Below, one piece after another: positions 8,688 through 16,946 of a stretch of DNA of 39,548 nucleotides. Source of the DNA: CAMCHP01 sp036835325 (lineage in GTDB: Bacteria > Bacteroidota > Bacteroidia > Flavobacteriales_D > Sanyastnellaceae). Position numbers and translations under genes: made by a program. Within the stretch, counting starts at the first letter, position 1, and each line of letters opens with the position of its first letter. The notes beneath the pieces are model-generated. The model made no database searches and had not been told where the DNA came from. It was given only the letters and a program-made list of their open reading frames with translations. Location of the stretch: positions 1-39,548 of the forward strand of contig DAITMF010000032.1 in the NCBI GenBank assembly GCA_036835325.1, read 5' to 3'.

Positions 8688-9549
8688 TCAGTACCTGTTC
8701 TTTGATTTTCTCGAGTTCGTCTTTCATGATTACCACCGAACGTTGAATTTCGGCGTCATTGGCTTTGCTGCCGAGGGTATTGATTTCGCGGCCGATTTCT
8801 TGTGCGATGAAGCCGAGTTTCTTGCCCTGTTGCTGCCCTTTTTTCATGATTTCCATGAAGTAGTTGCAGTTGGCGGTCAGGCGTTGGCGCTCTTCGTTGA
8901 CATCGAGTTTTTCGAGGTAGTAGATGATTTCTTGTTCGAAGCGGTTGCGGTCGATTTTCTCGGTGTCGATGAAATCTTCCAAACTACCGTTGATGCGGGC
9001 CTTAATGCGCTCAACACGCTGATTGAGCAGCGGAGTGAGTTCGTTTTCAAGCCGCAAGATGTGGTCAATGCGTTCTTTGAAGTCGTTGAAGAGACCTTGG
9101 CCTTCTTGCAGGCGGTAGCTGTTGAACATGGTCAAGGCTTCGCTGGCGAGGGCCATCACAGCTTCCCACTCGGCCTCGTCGAGTTCTTCCCGTTCACCGC
9201 GCAGCACTTCCGGAATGCGCAAAATGGCACTGATGTAATCGGTGTTTTCTTGGCCGATGGCCTCGGCCACCGCCTTCAATTCGCGGGCATAGGCCTCAAT
9301 GAGCTGACGGTTCACGCTGACTTTTTGTTCACCGGCGTCGGCTTCGTAGAAAATGCCCACCTCGATTTTACCGCGGAAGAGGTTTTCAGCCAGCCACGTA
9401 CGCAGCTCAAGCTCTTTCTCGCGGTACATGCTGGGCATGCGCAGGTTGATGTCGAGCTGCTTGCTGTTAAGGGCCTTGATTTCGACGGTGAATTTCCGGC
9501 TGCCGATGGTGCCTTCGGCCTTTCCGTAGCCGGTCATTGAGTGAATCAT
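8677..9549 (-). CDS. yicC: YicC/YloC family endoribonuclease
   Basis: A member of the YicC/YloC family, whose characterised members are endoribonucleases acting on mRNA or small RNAs. With the start at 9549 the protein has 290 residues. It begins with the family hallmark SMTGYGKAEG and ends with the conserved DUF1732 C-terminus (EIQRSVVIMKDELEKIKEQVLNV). The open frame extends upstream to 9618, but the family start and the -7 element at 9572-9565 support 9549. It is the first gene of a yicC-gmk-nadD operon and is divergent from the polyprenyl synthase gene. Confidence 0.94.
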   Translation of the reverse strand: MIHSMTGYGKAEGTIGSRKFTVEIKALNSKQLDINLRMPSMYREKELELRTWLAENLFRGKIEVGIFYEADAGEQKVSVNRQLIEAYARELKAVAEAIGQENTDYISAILRIPEVLRGEREELDEAEWEAVMALASEALTMFNSYRLQEGQGLFNDFKERIDHILRLENELTPLLNQRVERIKARINGSLEDFIDTEKIDRNRFEQEIIYYLEKLDVNEERQRLTANCNYFMEIMKKGQQQGKKLGFIAQEIGREINTLGSKANDAEIQRSVVIMKDELEKIKEQVLNVL

Positions 9550-9564
9550 TCGCGAACTTTCGTG

Positions 9565-9572
9565 CAAAAATA
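9565..9572 (-). promoter_or_regulatory. yicC operon -7 element
   Basis: Minus-strand TATTTTTG (9572 to 9565) is an exact TAnnTTTG match ending 16 bases before the yicC ATG, predicting a leader of about 11 bases. No convincing -33 TTTG is seen at the usual distance. Confidence 0.55.
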
Positions 9573-9658
9573 CGCCAATCCTGCGGGTATGCCATGCACT
9601 GAAACGAACCGATGCCATTTGCGATTGTTCATTGGGTAAGCCGAACGGCGGAAACCGC

Positions 9659-9666
9659 TAACTTTG
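9659..9666 (+). promoter_or_regulatory. -7 element of the polyprenyl synthase operon
   Basis: TAACTTTG is an exact TAnnTTTG match. Only 11 bases separate it from the ATG at 9678, so the predicted leader is about 7 bases. It is divergent from the yicC promoter less than 100 bases away. Confidence 0.55.
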
Positions 9667-9677
9667 GCCGCTAACGC

Positions 9678-10652
9678 ATGACGACCGTCGCCAACATAAA
9701 AGCCCCGATTGCCGAAGAAATGGCCCGCTTTGAAGACCATTTCAGACGGTCAATGAAAAGCAATACGCCTCTTCTCGACAAAATCACGCATTACATCATC
9801 AAGCGCAAGGGAAAGCAAGTCAGACCGATGTTTGTCTTCCTCTCCGCAAAAGTGTGCGACGGCGTGAGCGACCACACTTACACCGCAGCTTCACTGATTG
9901 AACTGCTGCATACCGCGACCTTGGTGCACGACGACGTTGTTGACGATGCCTATGCGCGCCGTGGCTTCTTCTCGATCAACGCCCTCTGGAAAAACAAAAT
10001 CGCTGTACTGGTCGGCGATTACCTGCTGTCACGCGGGCTTCTCATGTCGGTTGAAAACGGTGCGTTTGAACTGCTCCGCATTGTGAGCAACGCCGTGCGC
10101 GAGATGAGCGAAGGGGAACTGCTGCAAATCGAGAAGGCGCGCAAAATGAACATCGACGAGGCCACCTACTTCGAAATCATTCGCCGAAAAACGGCCTCGC
10201 TCATCGCCGCCTGCTGCGAAGCCGGCGCGGTGTCGTCAGGCTGCACGGCCGACGTGCAAGAGAAAATGCGCCGCTTCGGCGAAAAAGTGGGCATAGCCTT
10301 CCAAATCAAAGACGACCTCTTCGATTACGGCAGTGGAGAAAACATTGGCAAACCTACCGGGATCGACATCAAAGAGCGCAAAATGACCCTCCCGCTGATT
10401 CGAGCGCTGAACACAACCGATTCGTCAACCCGCCGAAAGGTGATCTCAACCGTACGAAAACACAGCGACAATCCGCGGAAGGTGAAAGAAGTCATTGACT
10501 TCGTGATGGCCTCCGATGGTCTGAGTTATGCCCGGGAGCAAATGCTCAACTACACCCGTGAAGCACTCGATATTTTGGCCGGATTTCCTGAAACGCCCGC
10601 CCGTGAGTCGCTTCACGCACTGGTTATGTACACTGTAAACCGCACCAAATGA
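9678..10652 (+). CDS. Polyprenyl diphosphate synthase (trans, long chain)
   Basis: This enzyme of the trans-isoprenyl diphosphate synthase family condenses isopentenyl diphosphate units onto an allylic primer, most likely to make the side chain of menaquinone. The 324-residue protein has the first Asp-rich motif DDVVDD (85-90), the second DDLFD (212-216), and the GKQVRP substrate-binding segment (45-50). All catalytic residues are present. The residues before the first Asp-rich motif are small or medium, which fits a long-chain (hexa- to octaprenyl) product, but chain length is an inference. The stop codon overlaps the next start by 4 bases. Confidence 0.93.
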   Translation: MTTVANIKAPIAEEMARFEDHFRRSMKSNTPLLDKITHYIIKRKGKQVRPMFVFLSAKVCDGVSDHTYTAASLIELLHTATLVHDDVVDDAYARRGFFSINALWKNKIAVLVGDYLLSRGLLMSVENGAFELLRIVSNAVREMSEGELLQIEKARKMNIDEATYFEIIRRKTASLIAACCEAGAVSSGCTADVQEKMRRFGEKVGIAFQIKDDLFDYGSGENIGKPTGIDIKERKMTLPLIRALNTTDSSTRRKVISTVRKHSDNPRKVKEVIDFVMASDGLSYAREQMLNYTREALDILAGFPETPARESLHALVMYTVNRTK

Positions 10653-11101
10653 GTCGTTTGATTTATTTTTTGGGAGGATGGATGACCTTGGCCGTCGCCT
10701 GCGCACCGGCAGCCTCCCCAAACGAAGAGGCCAAACCCGAGGCTTCACCCGATCGCATCGTGGCTACCCACGAAAACGGCAACCCGAAACAGGTTTACCG
10801 CTACACCGGTAAAGACTCGTTGAACCGATTTGAAACCGCCTACCACCCTGAAGGTCAACTGCTCTCGGAAGGCCAGGTGATCAACGGCCAACGCGACGGT
10901 GAATGGCGCAGCTACCACGTCAATGGCCAACTGTGGAGTTTGCACCACTACACCAACGGCCTTCAGCAAGGCGAGTACAGGGTGTTTTATCCGGATGGAA
11001 CACCCCGCATCGAAGGCCGTTACATCAACGACAATAAAAGCGGAGAGTGGATCTTCTTCACCGAAGCCGGAGACACCGCGAAAGTCGTCGTCTTCGATTA
11101 A
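10649..11101 (+). CDS. MORN-repeat (YwqK-type) lipoprotein
   Basis: A 150-residue putative lipoprotein. The N-terminus is hydrophobic and ends at Cys18 (TLAVAC), an acceptable though not ideal lipobox. The rest contains several MORN/YwqK-like repeats of the form G-(Q)-x-x-G-x-W-x-x-Y-(H/Y)-x-x-G-x (GQRDGEWRSYHVNG, GLQQGEYRVFYPDG, DNKSGEWIFF), a fold of short beta-hairpins. Such proteins are often annotated as YwqK family antitoxins, but no toxin is adjacent. It overlaps the polyprenyl synthase stop by 4 bases (ATGA) and is translationally coupled to it. Its signal sequence is encoded over a copy of the T-run/GGATGGATG repeat. Confidence 0.8.
   Translation: MSRLIYFLGGWMTLAVACAPAASPNEEAKPEASPDRIVATHENGNPKQVYRYTGKDSLNRFETAYHPEGQLLSEGQVINGQRDGEWRSYHVNGQLWSLHHYTNGLQQGEYRVFYPDGTPRIEGRYINDNKSGEWIFFTEAGDTAKVVVFD
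10666..10684 (+). repeat. T-run/GGATGGATG repeat copy
   Basis: T6 followed by GGGA and GGATGGATG (10676-10684). Here it encodes LGGWM in the lipoprotein signal sequence. Confidence 0.5.
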
Positions 11102-11131
11102 CCCTCACTTGGTTTGCGTACCTTGCGCTCA

Positions 11132-13291
11132 ATGGCGAAACGCAATCCATCCCCCAAAAAAAACAAAGGCAAACAACGCCGCTCAGGCGGTAAACCGCGC
11201 GACCTGCGCTCCGAGGTCATGGACGTGTTCCATGAAAATCCCGGCAAGCCCATGAACTACAAGCAGGTCGCCGCTGCCCTTGGTATAAAAGACAGCAGCA
11301 TACGCGACCTCGTGGCCGCCGTGCTTGAAGAAGAAGCCGAACGCGACCGCCTGCAAATGGCCGGTCAAGGGCGCTACTTCCTGCCCGCAACCGCTGGTGA
11401 AGAGGTTGAAGGCCGCATCGAAATCACCAAATTCGGCCGTGGCTTCATCATTGTTGAAGGCGAAGAAAACGACCTGCAAGTCGCCCGCGGAGAAACCGGT
11501 ACTGCACTCAACGGCGACACAGTACGCGTGGCCATGAACCGCCGTGGGCGCCGCAAATCGGCCCGCGTTATTGACGTGGTAAAGCGTGCACGCAACCAGT
11601 ACGTGTGCATCTTCGATCGCGCAAAACACCTCGCCTTTGGTTTGCCAACCGACCCGAAAATCCACATCGATTTCTACCTGCCTGAAGGCAACCGCGGCGA
11701 CGCTCAACAGGGCGATAAAGTTGTGGTTGAGATTGACACGTGGGACGACCCCGCTGACAGTCCGATTGGTCGCGTGGTGAAGGTCCTCGGCAAGCCCGGC
11801 GACAACGACGTGGAAATGCACGCCATCATGATCGAGTACGGCCTGCCCTACGAATTCCCCGAAGAAGTTGAAGACGAAGCCGACGGAATTTCGCGCGCCA
11901 TAACGCCCGATGAAATCGCCAAACGACGCGACGTGCGCGGTATCCTAACCTTTACCATCGACCCGTACGACGCGAAAGACTTCGACGACGCGCTATCGCT
12001 TCGCCGCCTCGACAACGGAATGTGGGAAGTAGGTGTGCACATTGCCGATGTGACCCATTACATGCGGCCCGGCACCTTGCTCGAAGACGAAGCCGTGCAA
12101 CGCGCCACCTCGGTGTACCTCGTTGACCGCACCGTGCCCATGCTGCCTGAAATCCTCAGCAATGAGCTGTGCTCATTGAAACCCAACGAAGACAAGCTTT
12201 GCTTCTCGGCCATTTTTGAGATGGACAATGACGCCGTGGTGCACAGTGAGTGGTTTGGCCGTACCGTCATACACTCCGACCGACGATTCACTTACGAAGA
12301 AGCCCAAGAAATCATTGAAACGGGCAAAGGAGACCACAGCGATGCTGTACTGACCCTTCATAAATTGGCGCTGAAACTGCGCGAACGCCGATTCAAACGC
12401 GGCGGCATCGACTTCAACACCGAAGAAGTGAAGTTCACCCTCGACGAAACCGGCAAACCTACCGGAGTGTACGTCAAGGAAATGAAAGACTCGAACAAGC
12501 TCATCGAAGACTTCATGCTGCTGGCCAACGTGAAGGTGGCTGAATTCATCGGCAAAGCCGAAGCAGGAAAACCCGCAAAGCCTTTTGTGTACCGTATTCA
12601 CGACCGGCCTGAACTCGCACGCCTCATCAAGTTGCGTGAATTCGCCAGCCGCTTCGGATACACCATGCCCAAACCCAACCCCGAAAACGCAGAGTCGGCC
12701 ATCAAAAACCTGCTCAAAGCCGTTGACAACCAACCCGAAGAAGAAATCATCAAGGTTATGGCCATCCGGTCGATGGCGAAAGCCGAGTATTCGATGCACA
12801 ACATTGGCCATTACGGATTGTCATTCGAGCACTACACCCACTTCACCTCGCCCATTCGACGTTACCCTGACGTGATGGTGCACCGCCTCTTGCAGCACTA
12901 CCTCGACGGCGGCGCACCCGTCAACGAAAACGACTACCAGCCCAAATGCCGCCACTCATCGGAACGCGAAAAGCTCGCCGCCGAAGCTGAACGCGCATCA
13001 ACCAAGTACAAGCAAGTCGAATACATGCTAAGCCGAATGGGCGAAAACTTCACCGGCATGATTTCGGGCGTTACCGGGTGGGGCATCTACGTTGAAATCG
13101 ACGGCAACAAGTGCGAAGGCATGGTGCGCCTCGAAACCATGCGCGACGACCACTACATCTTCGACGAAGACCGCATGTGCCTGACCGGCAAACGGAGCGG
13201 ACAAGAATACCATTTCGGTGACAAAATCACCATCCGTGTAGTTGGTGCTGACCTCATGAAGCGGCAACTCAATTTTGAACTCGTCGCTTAA
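11132..13291 (+). CDS. rnr: Ribonuclease R
   Basis: RNase R is the processive 3'-5' exoribonuclease that degrades structured RNA. From the ATG at 11132 the protein has 719 residues. It opens with a very basic tail (KKNKGKQRRSGG) and a winged-helix-like segment, followed by cold-shock-like OB domains. The RNB catalytic domain carries the Asp cluster IDPYDAKDFDD (Asp277, 280, 283, 285, 286), and a C-terminal S1 domain (FTGMISGVTGWGIYVEI) follows. There is no long Lys-rich C-terminal tail as in E. coli. An in-frame TTG at 11114 is possible, but ATG 11132 is preferred. It follows the MORN lipoprotein closely (30-base gap). Confidence 0.96.
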   Translation: MAKRNPSPKKNKGKQRRSGGKPRDLRSEVMDVFHENPGKPMNYKQVAAALGIKDSSIRDLVAAVLEEEAERDRLQMAGQGRYFLPATAGEEVEGRIEITKFGRGFIIVEGEENDLQVARGETGTALNGDTVRVAMNRRGRRKSARVIDVVKRARNQYVCIFDRAKHLAFGLPTDPKIHIDFYLPEGNRGDAQQGDKVVVEIDTWDDPADSPIGRVVKVLGKPGDNDVEMHAIMIEYGLPYEFPEEVEDEADGISRAITPDEIAKRRDVRGILTFTIDPYDAKDFDDALSLRRLDNGMWEVGVHIADVTHYMRPGTLLEDEAVQRATSVYLVDRTVPMLPEILSNELCSLKPNEDKLCFSAIFEMDNDAVVHSEWFGRTVIHSDRRFTYEEAQEIIETGKGDHSDAVLTLHKLALKLRERRFKRGGIDFNTEEVKFTLDETGKPTGVYVKEMKDSNKLIEDFMLLANVKVAEFIGKAEAGKPAKPFVYRIHDRPELARLIKLREFASRFGYTMPKPNPENAESAIKNLLKAVDNQPEEEIIKVMAIRSMAKAEYSMHNIGHYGLSFEHYTHFTSPIRRYPDVMVHRLLQHYLDGGAPVNENDYQPKCRHSSEREKLAAEAERASTKYKQVEYMLSRMGENFTGMISGVTGWGIYVEIDGNKCEGMVRLETMRDDHYIFDEDRMCLTGKRSGQEYHFGDKITIRVVGADLMKRQLNFELVA

Positions 13292-13321
13292 ACCTTTCAC
13301 AGGCCTTTGAGTCAAAGTAGC

Positions 13322-14641
13322 ATGAAACTGTTTGCCATCACCTCTGCGCTCATGCTTGTCGCTGCGACAGGCTACGCACAAGCCGACTATTACTATCCGC
13401 CAAACACGGGCAATACGTGGCAAACCGTAACGCCCGAAGAGCTCGGCTGGTGCACCGACTCCATACAGCCGATGCTCAACTTCATCGAAGCCAATGAAGG
13501 CAGAGCCTTTATTGTTTTGCACAAAGGCCGCATCGTACTGGAGCATTATTTTAACGGTCAAGGTGCAAGTTCACCGTGGTACTGGGCATCCGCCGGAAAA
13601 ACGGTAACAGGCTTCCTCGTCGGCAAGGCCCAAGAAAACGGCCTCCTCGACATCAACCAACCCACTTCAGAGTACCTGGGCGTGGGTTGGACCGCAATGG
13701 ATCCATCCGCCGAAGGCGAAATAAAGGTCATTCACCAACTCACCATGACCACCGGCCTCGATGACAGTGAAGCCCTCGATTGCACCGACCCTGAGTGCCT
13801 CACCTACCTTGCTGAACCGGGCACGCGTTGGTCGTACCACAATGCGCCCTACACACTGCTTACGAGTGTGGTCGAGAGCGCCAGCGGCCAAACCATCAAT
13901 GCATTCCTCAATGCCCAACTGAACACTGCCATTGGCGCAAATGTCGCCTATTTCTCACTCGACTTCAACCGCGTCGTATGGAGCACTCCCCGCGAAATGG
14001 CGCGGTTTGGTCACCTTATTCTCTCAAACGGCAGTTGGAACGGAACACCTGTGATGACTGACCCTGACTATTTCGAGGCCATGGTCACCCCCTCGCAAAA
14101 CCTCAATGAAAGCTACGGCTACCTCTGGTGGCTCAATGGGCAATCGACCTACATGGTGCCCGGACTTGACCTCCAAATTCCCGGCACAATGATGAACCAT
14201 GCACCCGCCGATGCGTTTTTCGCATTGGGCAAGAACGGGCAGTTCATCAACGTGGTGCCCTCGATGGATCTTGTGTTCATTCGCATGGGCGACTTTCCAC
14301 AAAGTTCGCCTGTGCCGTTTCTGCACAACAACGACATTTGGAGCTACCTCAGCGCCATTGTGTGCAGTGAAACTGCGGTGAACGACCGCAACGAACTGCC
14401 CGTGCTGGGAGCAGGACCGAACCCGGCACGTGATTGCATGGTGGTTGACTTCCCCACCGACACCCGCTCGGCAGCCTTGTACGATGGGCAAACCGGGCAA
14501 TTGGTGGAGGTGTTTGCCACCACCTCAGGCAGTCAAATGCTTGATCTCAGTCGTGTCGCCAATGGATTGTACCTGCTGGTGGCCAGCGATGTCAATGCCA
14601 AACTCACCGGCGCACCTTTGCGGGTGGTGGTGCAGCACTAA
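13322..14641 (+). CDS. Secreted serine hydrolase (beta-lactamase family) with T9SS tail
   Basis: A 439-residue protein with a signal peptide (MKLFAITSALMLVAATGYAQ) and a class C beta-lactamase/DD-peptidase-like fold. The nucleophile motif is SAGK (Ser90, Lys93), and the YHN motif at 172-174 supplies the Tyr-x-Asn box. The last ~80 residues (from VLGAGPNPARDCMVV to the end) look like a type A T9SS C-terminal sorting domain with the usual PNP and LYLL elements. This suggests export across the outer membrane by PorU-type processing. The substrate is unknown; these enzymes can be esterases or peptidases rather than antibiotic resistance enzymes. The stop codon shares bases with that of the convergent ABC gene. 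Confidence 0.88.
   Translation: MKLFAITSALMLVAATGYAQADYYYPPNTGNTWQTVTPEELGWCTDSIQPMLNFIEANEGRAFIVLHKGRIVLEHYFNGQGASSPWYWASAGKTVTGFLVGKAQENGLLDINQPTSEYLGVGWTAMDPSAEGEIKVIHQLTMTTGLDDSEALDCTDPECLTYLAEPGTRWSYHNAPYTLLTSVVESASGQTINAFLNAQLNTAIGANVAYFSLDFNRVVWSTPREMARFGHLILSNGSWNGTPVMTDPDYFEAMVTPSQNLNESYGYLWWLNGQSTYMVPGLDLQIPGTMMNHAPADAFFALGKNGQFINVVPSMDLVFIRMGDFPQSSPVPFLHNNDIWSYLSAIVCSETAVNDRNELPVLGAGPNPARDCMVVDFPTDTRSAALYDGQTGQLVEVFATTSGSQMLDLSRVANGLYLLVASDVNAKLTGAPLRVVVQH
13587..13605 (-). repeat. Divergent T-run/GGATG copy
   Basis: On the minus strand a T-run is followed by CCGGCGGATG, resembling the hairpin/GATG repeat without a clear hairpin. It lies within the serine hydrolase coding region. 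Confidence 0.2.
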
Positions 14642-16284
14642 GCACCGAGGGCGCCTGCGACCAGTTTTTGTGTGTATGCGCTGCGCGGATGCTCCATAAC
14701 CGCTTGGGCGGGCCCGAGCTCTTCAATCTTGCCCTTGTACATCACCAGCACACGGTCACTCATGAAGCGCACCACGCGCAGGTCGTGCGAGATGAAGATG
14801 TACGTGAGGTTTCGTTCTTCTTTCAAGCGGTTGAGCAGATTGAGTACCTGCGCCTGCACAGAGATGTCGAGCGCAGCCACCGACTCGTCAAGGATGAGTA
14901 CCTCAGGCTCAGTGCACAGGGCTCGGGCGATGACAAGCCGTTGCCGCTGGCCGCCGCTGAACGCATGTGGATAGCGATCGGCAAATGCCTCAGGCAAACC
15001 TACCTCGGCCATCAGCGCGAGGGCTTTGCTTCGTGCAGCGCGCTTGTCGCTGCACACACCACTTACCGTGAGCGCTTCAATCAAACAGCCCACCGCCGTG
15101 ATGCGCGGATTGAGCGACGAAAATGGATCTTGAAAAACGAGCTGCACTGCCGGACCACCGCCGCGCTTGCTGGTCAAGTAAACGATGTCTCCGCTGTCAG
15201 GCTTCAGCAGTTGCATCACCATGCGACTCAAGGTGCTCTTACCGCAGCCGCTTTCGCCAACAATGCCCAGCGTTTCACCGCGGATTACATCAAAACTCAC
15301 ACCGCGCACCGCCTCAAAAAACGCCGTAGGCCGACCGAAGAGGTTGCGGCGGGTCACAAACGATTTGCTGACATTGCGCACCTGTACAATGGGTTCTGAC
15401 CCCGTGTTGATGGCAAAGCTGTGGGCTTGCACCGTGCGGTTCTCGAGCACATCACTCACCGTTGGAAGCACCGTACGCGCACCGGTGACCGGTGGCTTGC
15501 ACGCCAGCAAGCCCCGCGTGTAGGGGTGTTCAGGGTGGGTCAATAGGCGTTCGGTTGGCCCGAGTTCGACCACTCGGCCGTTCCACATAACAGCAACGCG
15601 ATCGGCCACACGGGCCACCACGTCGAGGTCGTGCGAGATGAAGAGCATGGCCAAACCGCGTTCTTCACGCAAGCGCCGCAGAAGCTTTAAAATGCTCGCT
15701 TGTACTGTAACATCAAGGGCGGTGGTGGGTTCATCGGCAATGAGCAGCGAAGGGTCACCTGCAAGGGCGAGCGCAATCATCACGCGCTGTTTTTGTCCGC
15801 CGCTCAGCTCATGCGGATAGCGCGCATACATCGCCTCCGGATTGGGCAGTTCGACCTCGGCGAAAAGATCGGTCACCACCGTATGCGCTTGATCGGACTT
15901 CAGTTTGCGGTGGAGACGTACGGCCTCTGCCACCTGTTCACCACAACGCATTGACGGATTGAGCGCGCTCATGGGTTCTTGAAACACCATCGCCATGCGG
16001 CTACCTCGAAAGGCTTGAGCGGCAGCGCCTTCGTTGGCCAGCAGGTCTGAACCCTCAAAGCGAATGGAGCCGCCCTCAATGCGGCTGATACCCGGAGGCA
16101 AGAGCCCCATGCAGGCAAGTGACGAAACCGTTTTACCCGAGCCCGACTCGCCCACAACGCCGAGCGATTCACCGCGCTTGAGCGAGAGCGAAACATCGTG
16201 AATAACGGTTTTCCAGCCCTCCTCGCTGCGAAAGGCCACGCTGAGTTTGTCAATCTCAAGAAGTACGCGTGTGTTAGAGTCCAC
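14638..16284 (-). CDS. ABC transporter, fused double ATPase (oligopeptide/dipeptide type)
   Basis: A 548-residue cytoplasmic protein with two complete ABC ATPase domains of the OppD/OppF type, as in YejF and GsiA. The first has Walker A GESGSGKT (45-52), signature LSGGQKQR and Walker B LLIADEP. The second has GESGCGKST, signature FSGGQRQR and Walker B VLILDES. The oligopeptide-type C-terminal extension (HPEHPYTRGLLA) follows the first domain. It would energise uptake of peptides or similar solutes, but no permease or classical solute-binding protein is encoded in the window. Its start overlaps the upstream lipoprotein gene by 11 bases, so the two are probably co-translated. Confidence 0.93.
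   Translation of the reverse strand: MDSNTRVLLEIDKLSVAFRSEEGWKTVIHDVSLSLKRGESLGVVGESGSGKTVSSLACMGLLPPGISRIEGGSIRFEGSDLLANEGAAAQAFRGSRMAMVFQEPMSALNPSMRCGEQVAEAVRLHRKLKSDQAHTVVTDLFAEVELPNPEAMYARYPHELSGGQKQRVMIALALAGDPSLLIADEPTTALDVTVQASILKLLRRLREERGLAMLFISHDLDVVARVADRVAVMWNGRVVELGPTERLLTHPEHPYTRGLLACKPPVTGARTVLPTVSDVLENRTVQAHSFAINTGSEPIVQVRNVSKSFVTRRNLFGRPTAFFEAVRGVSFDVIRGETLGIVGESGCGKSTLSRMVMQLLKPDSGDIVYLTSKRGGGPAVQLVFQDPFSSLNPRITAVGCLIEALTVSGVCSDKRAARSKALALMAEVGLPEAFADRYPHAFSGGQRQRLVIARALCTEPEVLILDESVAALDISVQAQVLNLLNRLKEERNLTYIFISHDLRVVRFMSDRVLVMYKGKIEELGPAQAVMEHPRSAYTQKLVAGALGA
14675..14691 (+). repeat. Hairpin/GATG repeat copy
   Basis: CGC-TGC-GCG followed by GATG, near the 3' end of the ABC gene. 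It lacks the T-run. Confidence 0.35.
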
Positions 16285-16828
16285 CGGGGTAATAGCTTAC
16301 CGAAAGGTACTTCTTTTGGGCGTCATCGCGCTGCTCAATCAGCGTCACATCGTAGCGCTCAGCGCCCGTATCGACCTTCCAATGCGCAAAACCCTCGTTG
16401 GCCTTGGCCGTGTGCAAACACCGATTGAAATGAGCATGAAGTTCGTTGAACACCTCATCGACGGCTGTTTTTTTGGACGGATGGACATCGACCCGCAGCC
16501 ACTGAAACCGCCGATTGCGCACCACCACGAAATGCTGTGTGCTGAACAGTTCATTTTCGGCACCATCGCAAGCCAAGACACTGATCGAGCAATCGGCGAT
16601 TTCAGTGCAAAGGCTGAGGGCTGCTTCGCAGGATGACGACGCGGTTACGGAGGCGAACATTGCCCCCTCCTTCGGCGTGAAATGGGTTTGGACTGCTTTT
16701 TGCAGCGGTGACTGAGGAGATTCGGATGGGATGCCGGAAGCAGCTTCAGGCTCGGAAGTTTTGGATGGCGCGCATCCGATGCTCATCCATCCCCAAAAAA
16801 AGAACACCCACATGAACTCCCACCGCAT
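16274..16828 (-). CDS. Putative lipoprotein, unknown function
   Basis: A 184-residue protein, not recognised. It starts with a strongly hydrophobic segment (WVFFFWGWMSIGC) and Cys19, an excellent lipobox, followed by a Ser/Pro/Glu-rich linker. The remainder is small and mixed alpha/beta-looking with several Cys residues. I chose the ATG at 16828 because an exact -7 element lies 6 bases upstream; ATG 16813 is an alternative that keeps the signal sequence. An extended open frame to 17326 is an antisense artefact over the glucosaminidase. The 3' end overlaps the ABC ATPase by 11 bases, so it may be an accessory subunit of that transporter (inference). Confidence 0.7.
   Translation of the reverse strand: MRWEFMWVFFFWGWMSIGCAPSKTSEPEAASGIPSESPQSPLQKAVQTHFTPKEGAMFASVTASSSCEAALSLCTEIADCSISVLACDGAENELFSTQHFVVVRNRRFQWLRVDVHPSKKTAVDEVFNELHAHFNRCLHTAKANEGFAHWKVDTGAERYDVTLIEQRDDAQKKYLSVSYYPGGL
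16468..16484 (+). repeat. Divergent T-run/GGATGGA copy
   Basis: A T7 run, then GGAC and GGATGGAC (one base short of the GGATGGATG core). It lies within the lipoprotein gene on the opposite strand. Confidence 0.3.
16784..16801 (-). repeat. T-run/GGATGGATG repeat copy
   Basis: Minus strand: T7, GG, then GGATGGATG (9-mer at 16792-16784). It encodes FFFWGWM in the lipoprotein signal sequence. Confidence 0.5.
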
Positions 16829-16833
16829 GGAGG

Positions 16834-16841
16834 CAAAGGTA
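16834..16841 (-). promoter_or_regulatory. -7 element of the lipoprotein/ABC operon
   Basis: Minus-strand TACCTTTG (16841 to 16834) is an exact TAnnTTTG match. It ends 6 bases before the ATG at 16828, predicting an essentially leaderless mRNA; the alternative ATG at 16813 would leave about 16 bases. Confidence 0.55.
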
Positions 16842-16867
16842 CTGAGCCCAAATTGGAAACACATTTC

Positions 16868-16887
16868 TGTTGATAACTTGTGGAAAA
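16868..16887 (-). other. Pair of DnaA-box-like 9-mers
   Basis: On the minus strand TTTTCCACA (16887-16879) and TTATCAACA (16876-16868) lie two bases apart. Each is one base from the consensus TTATCCACA. They lie in the divergent intergenic region between the lipoprotein operon and the glucosaminidase gene. No AT-rich unwinding region is evident beside them. Confidence 0.3.
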
Positions 16888-16914
16888 GGCGCGAAAACAC
16901 CCACGGGCTGCGTT

Positions 16915-16922
16915 TAATTTTA
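16915..16922 (+). promoter_or_regulatory. Possible glucosaminidase -7 element
   Basis: TAATTTTA is one mismatch from TAnnTTTG and lies 24 bases before the ATG at 16947. Confidence 0.35.
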
Positions 16923-16946
16923 GACCGTGGACAAACACGCGCAACC

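Noticed and set aside
14668..15399. 243-residue open frame on the plus strand inside the ABC ATPase
   Set aside because: It is antisense to conserved Walker and signature motifs and has no domain of its own.
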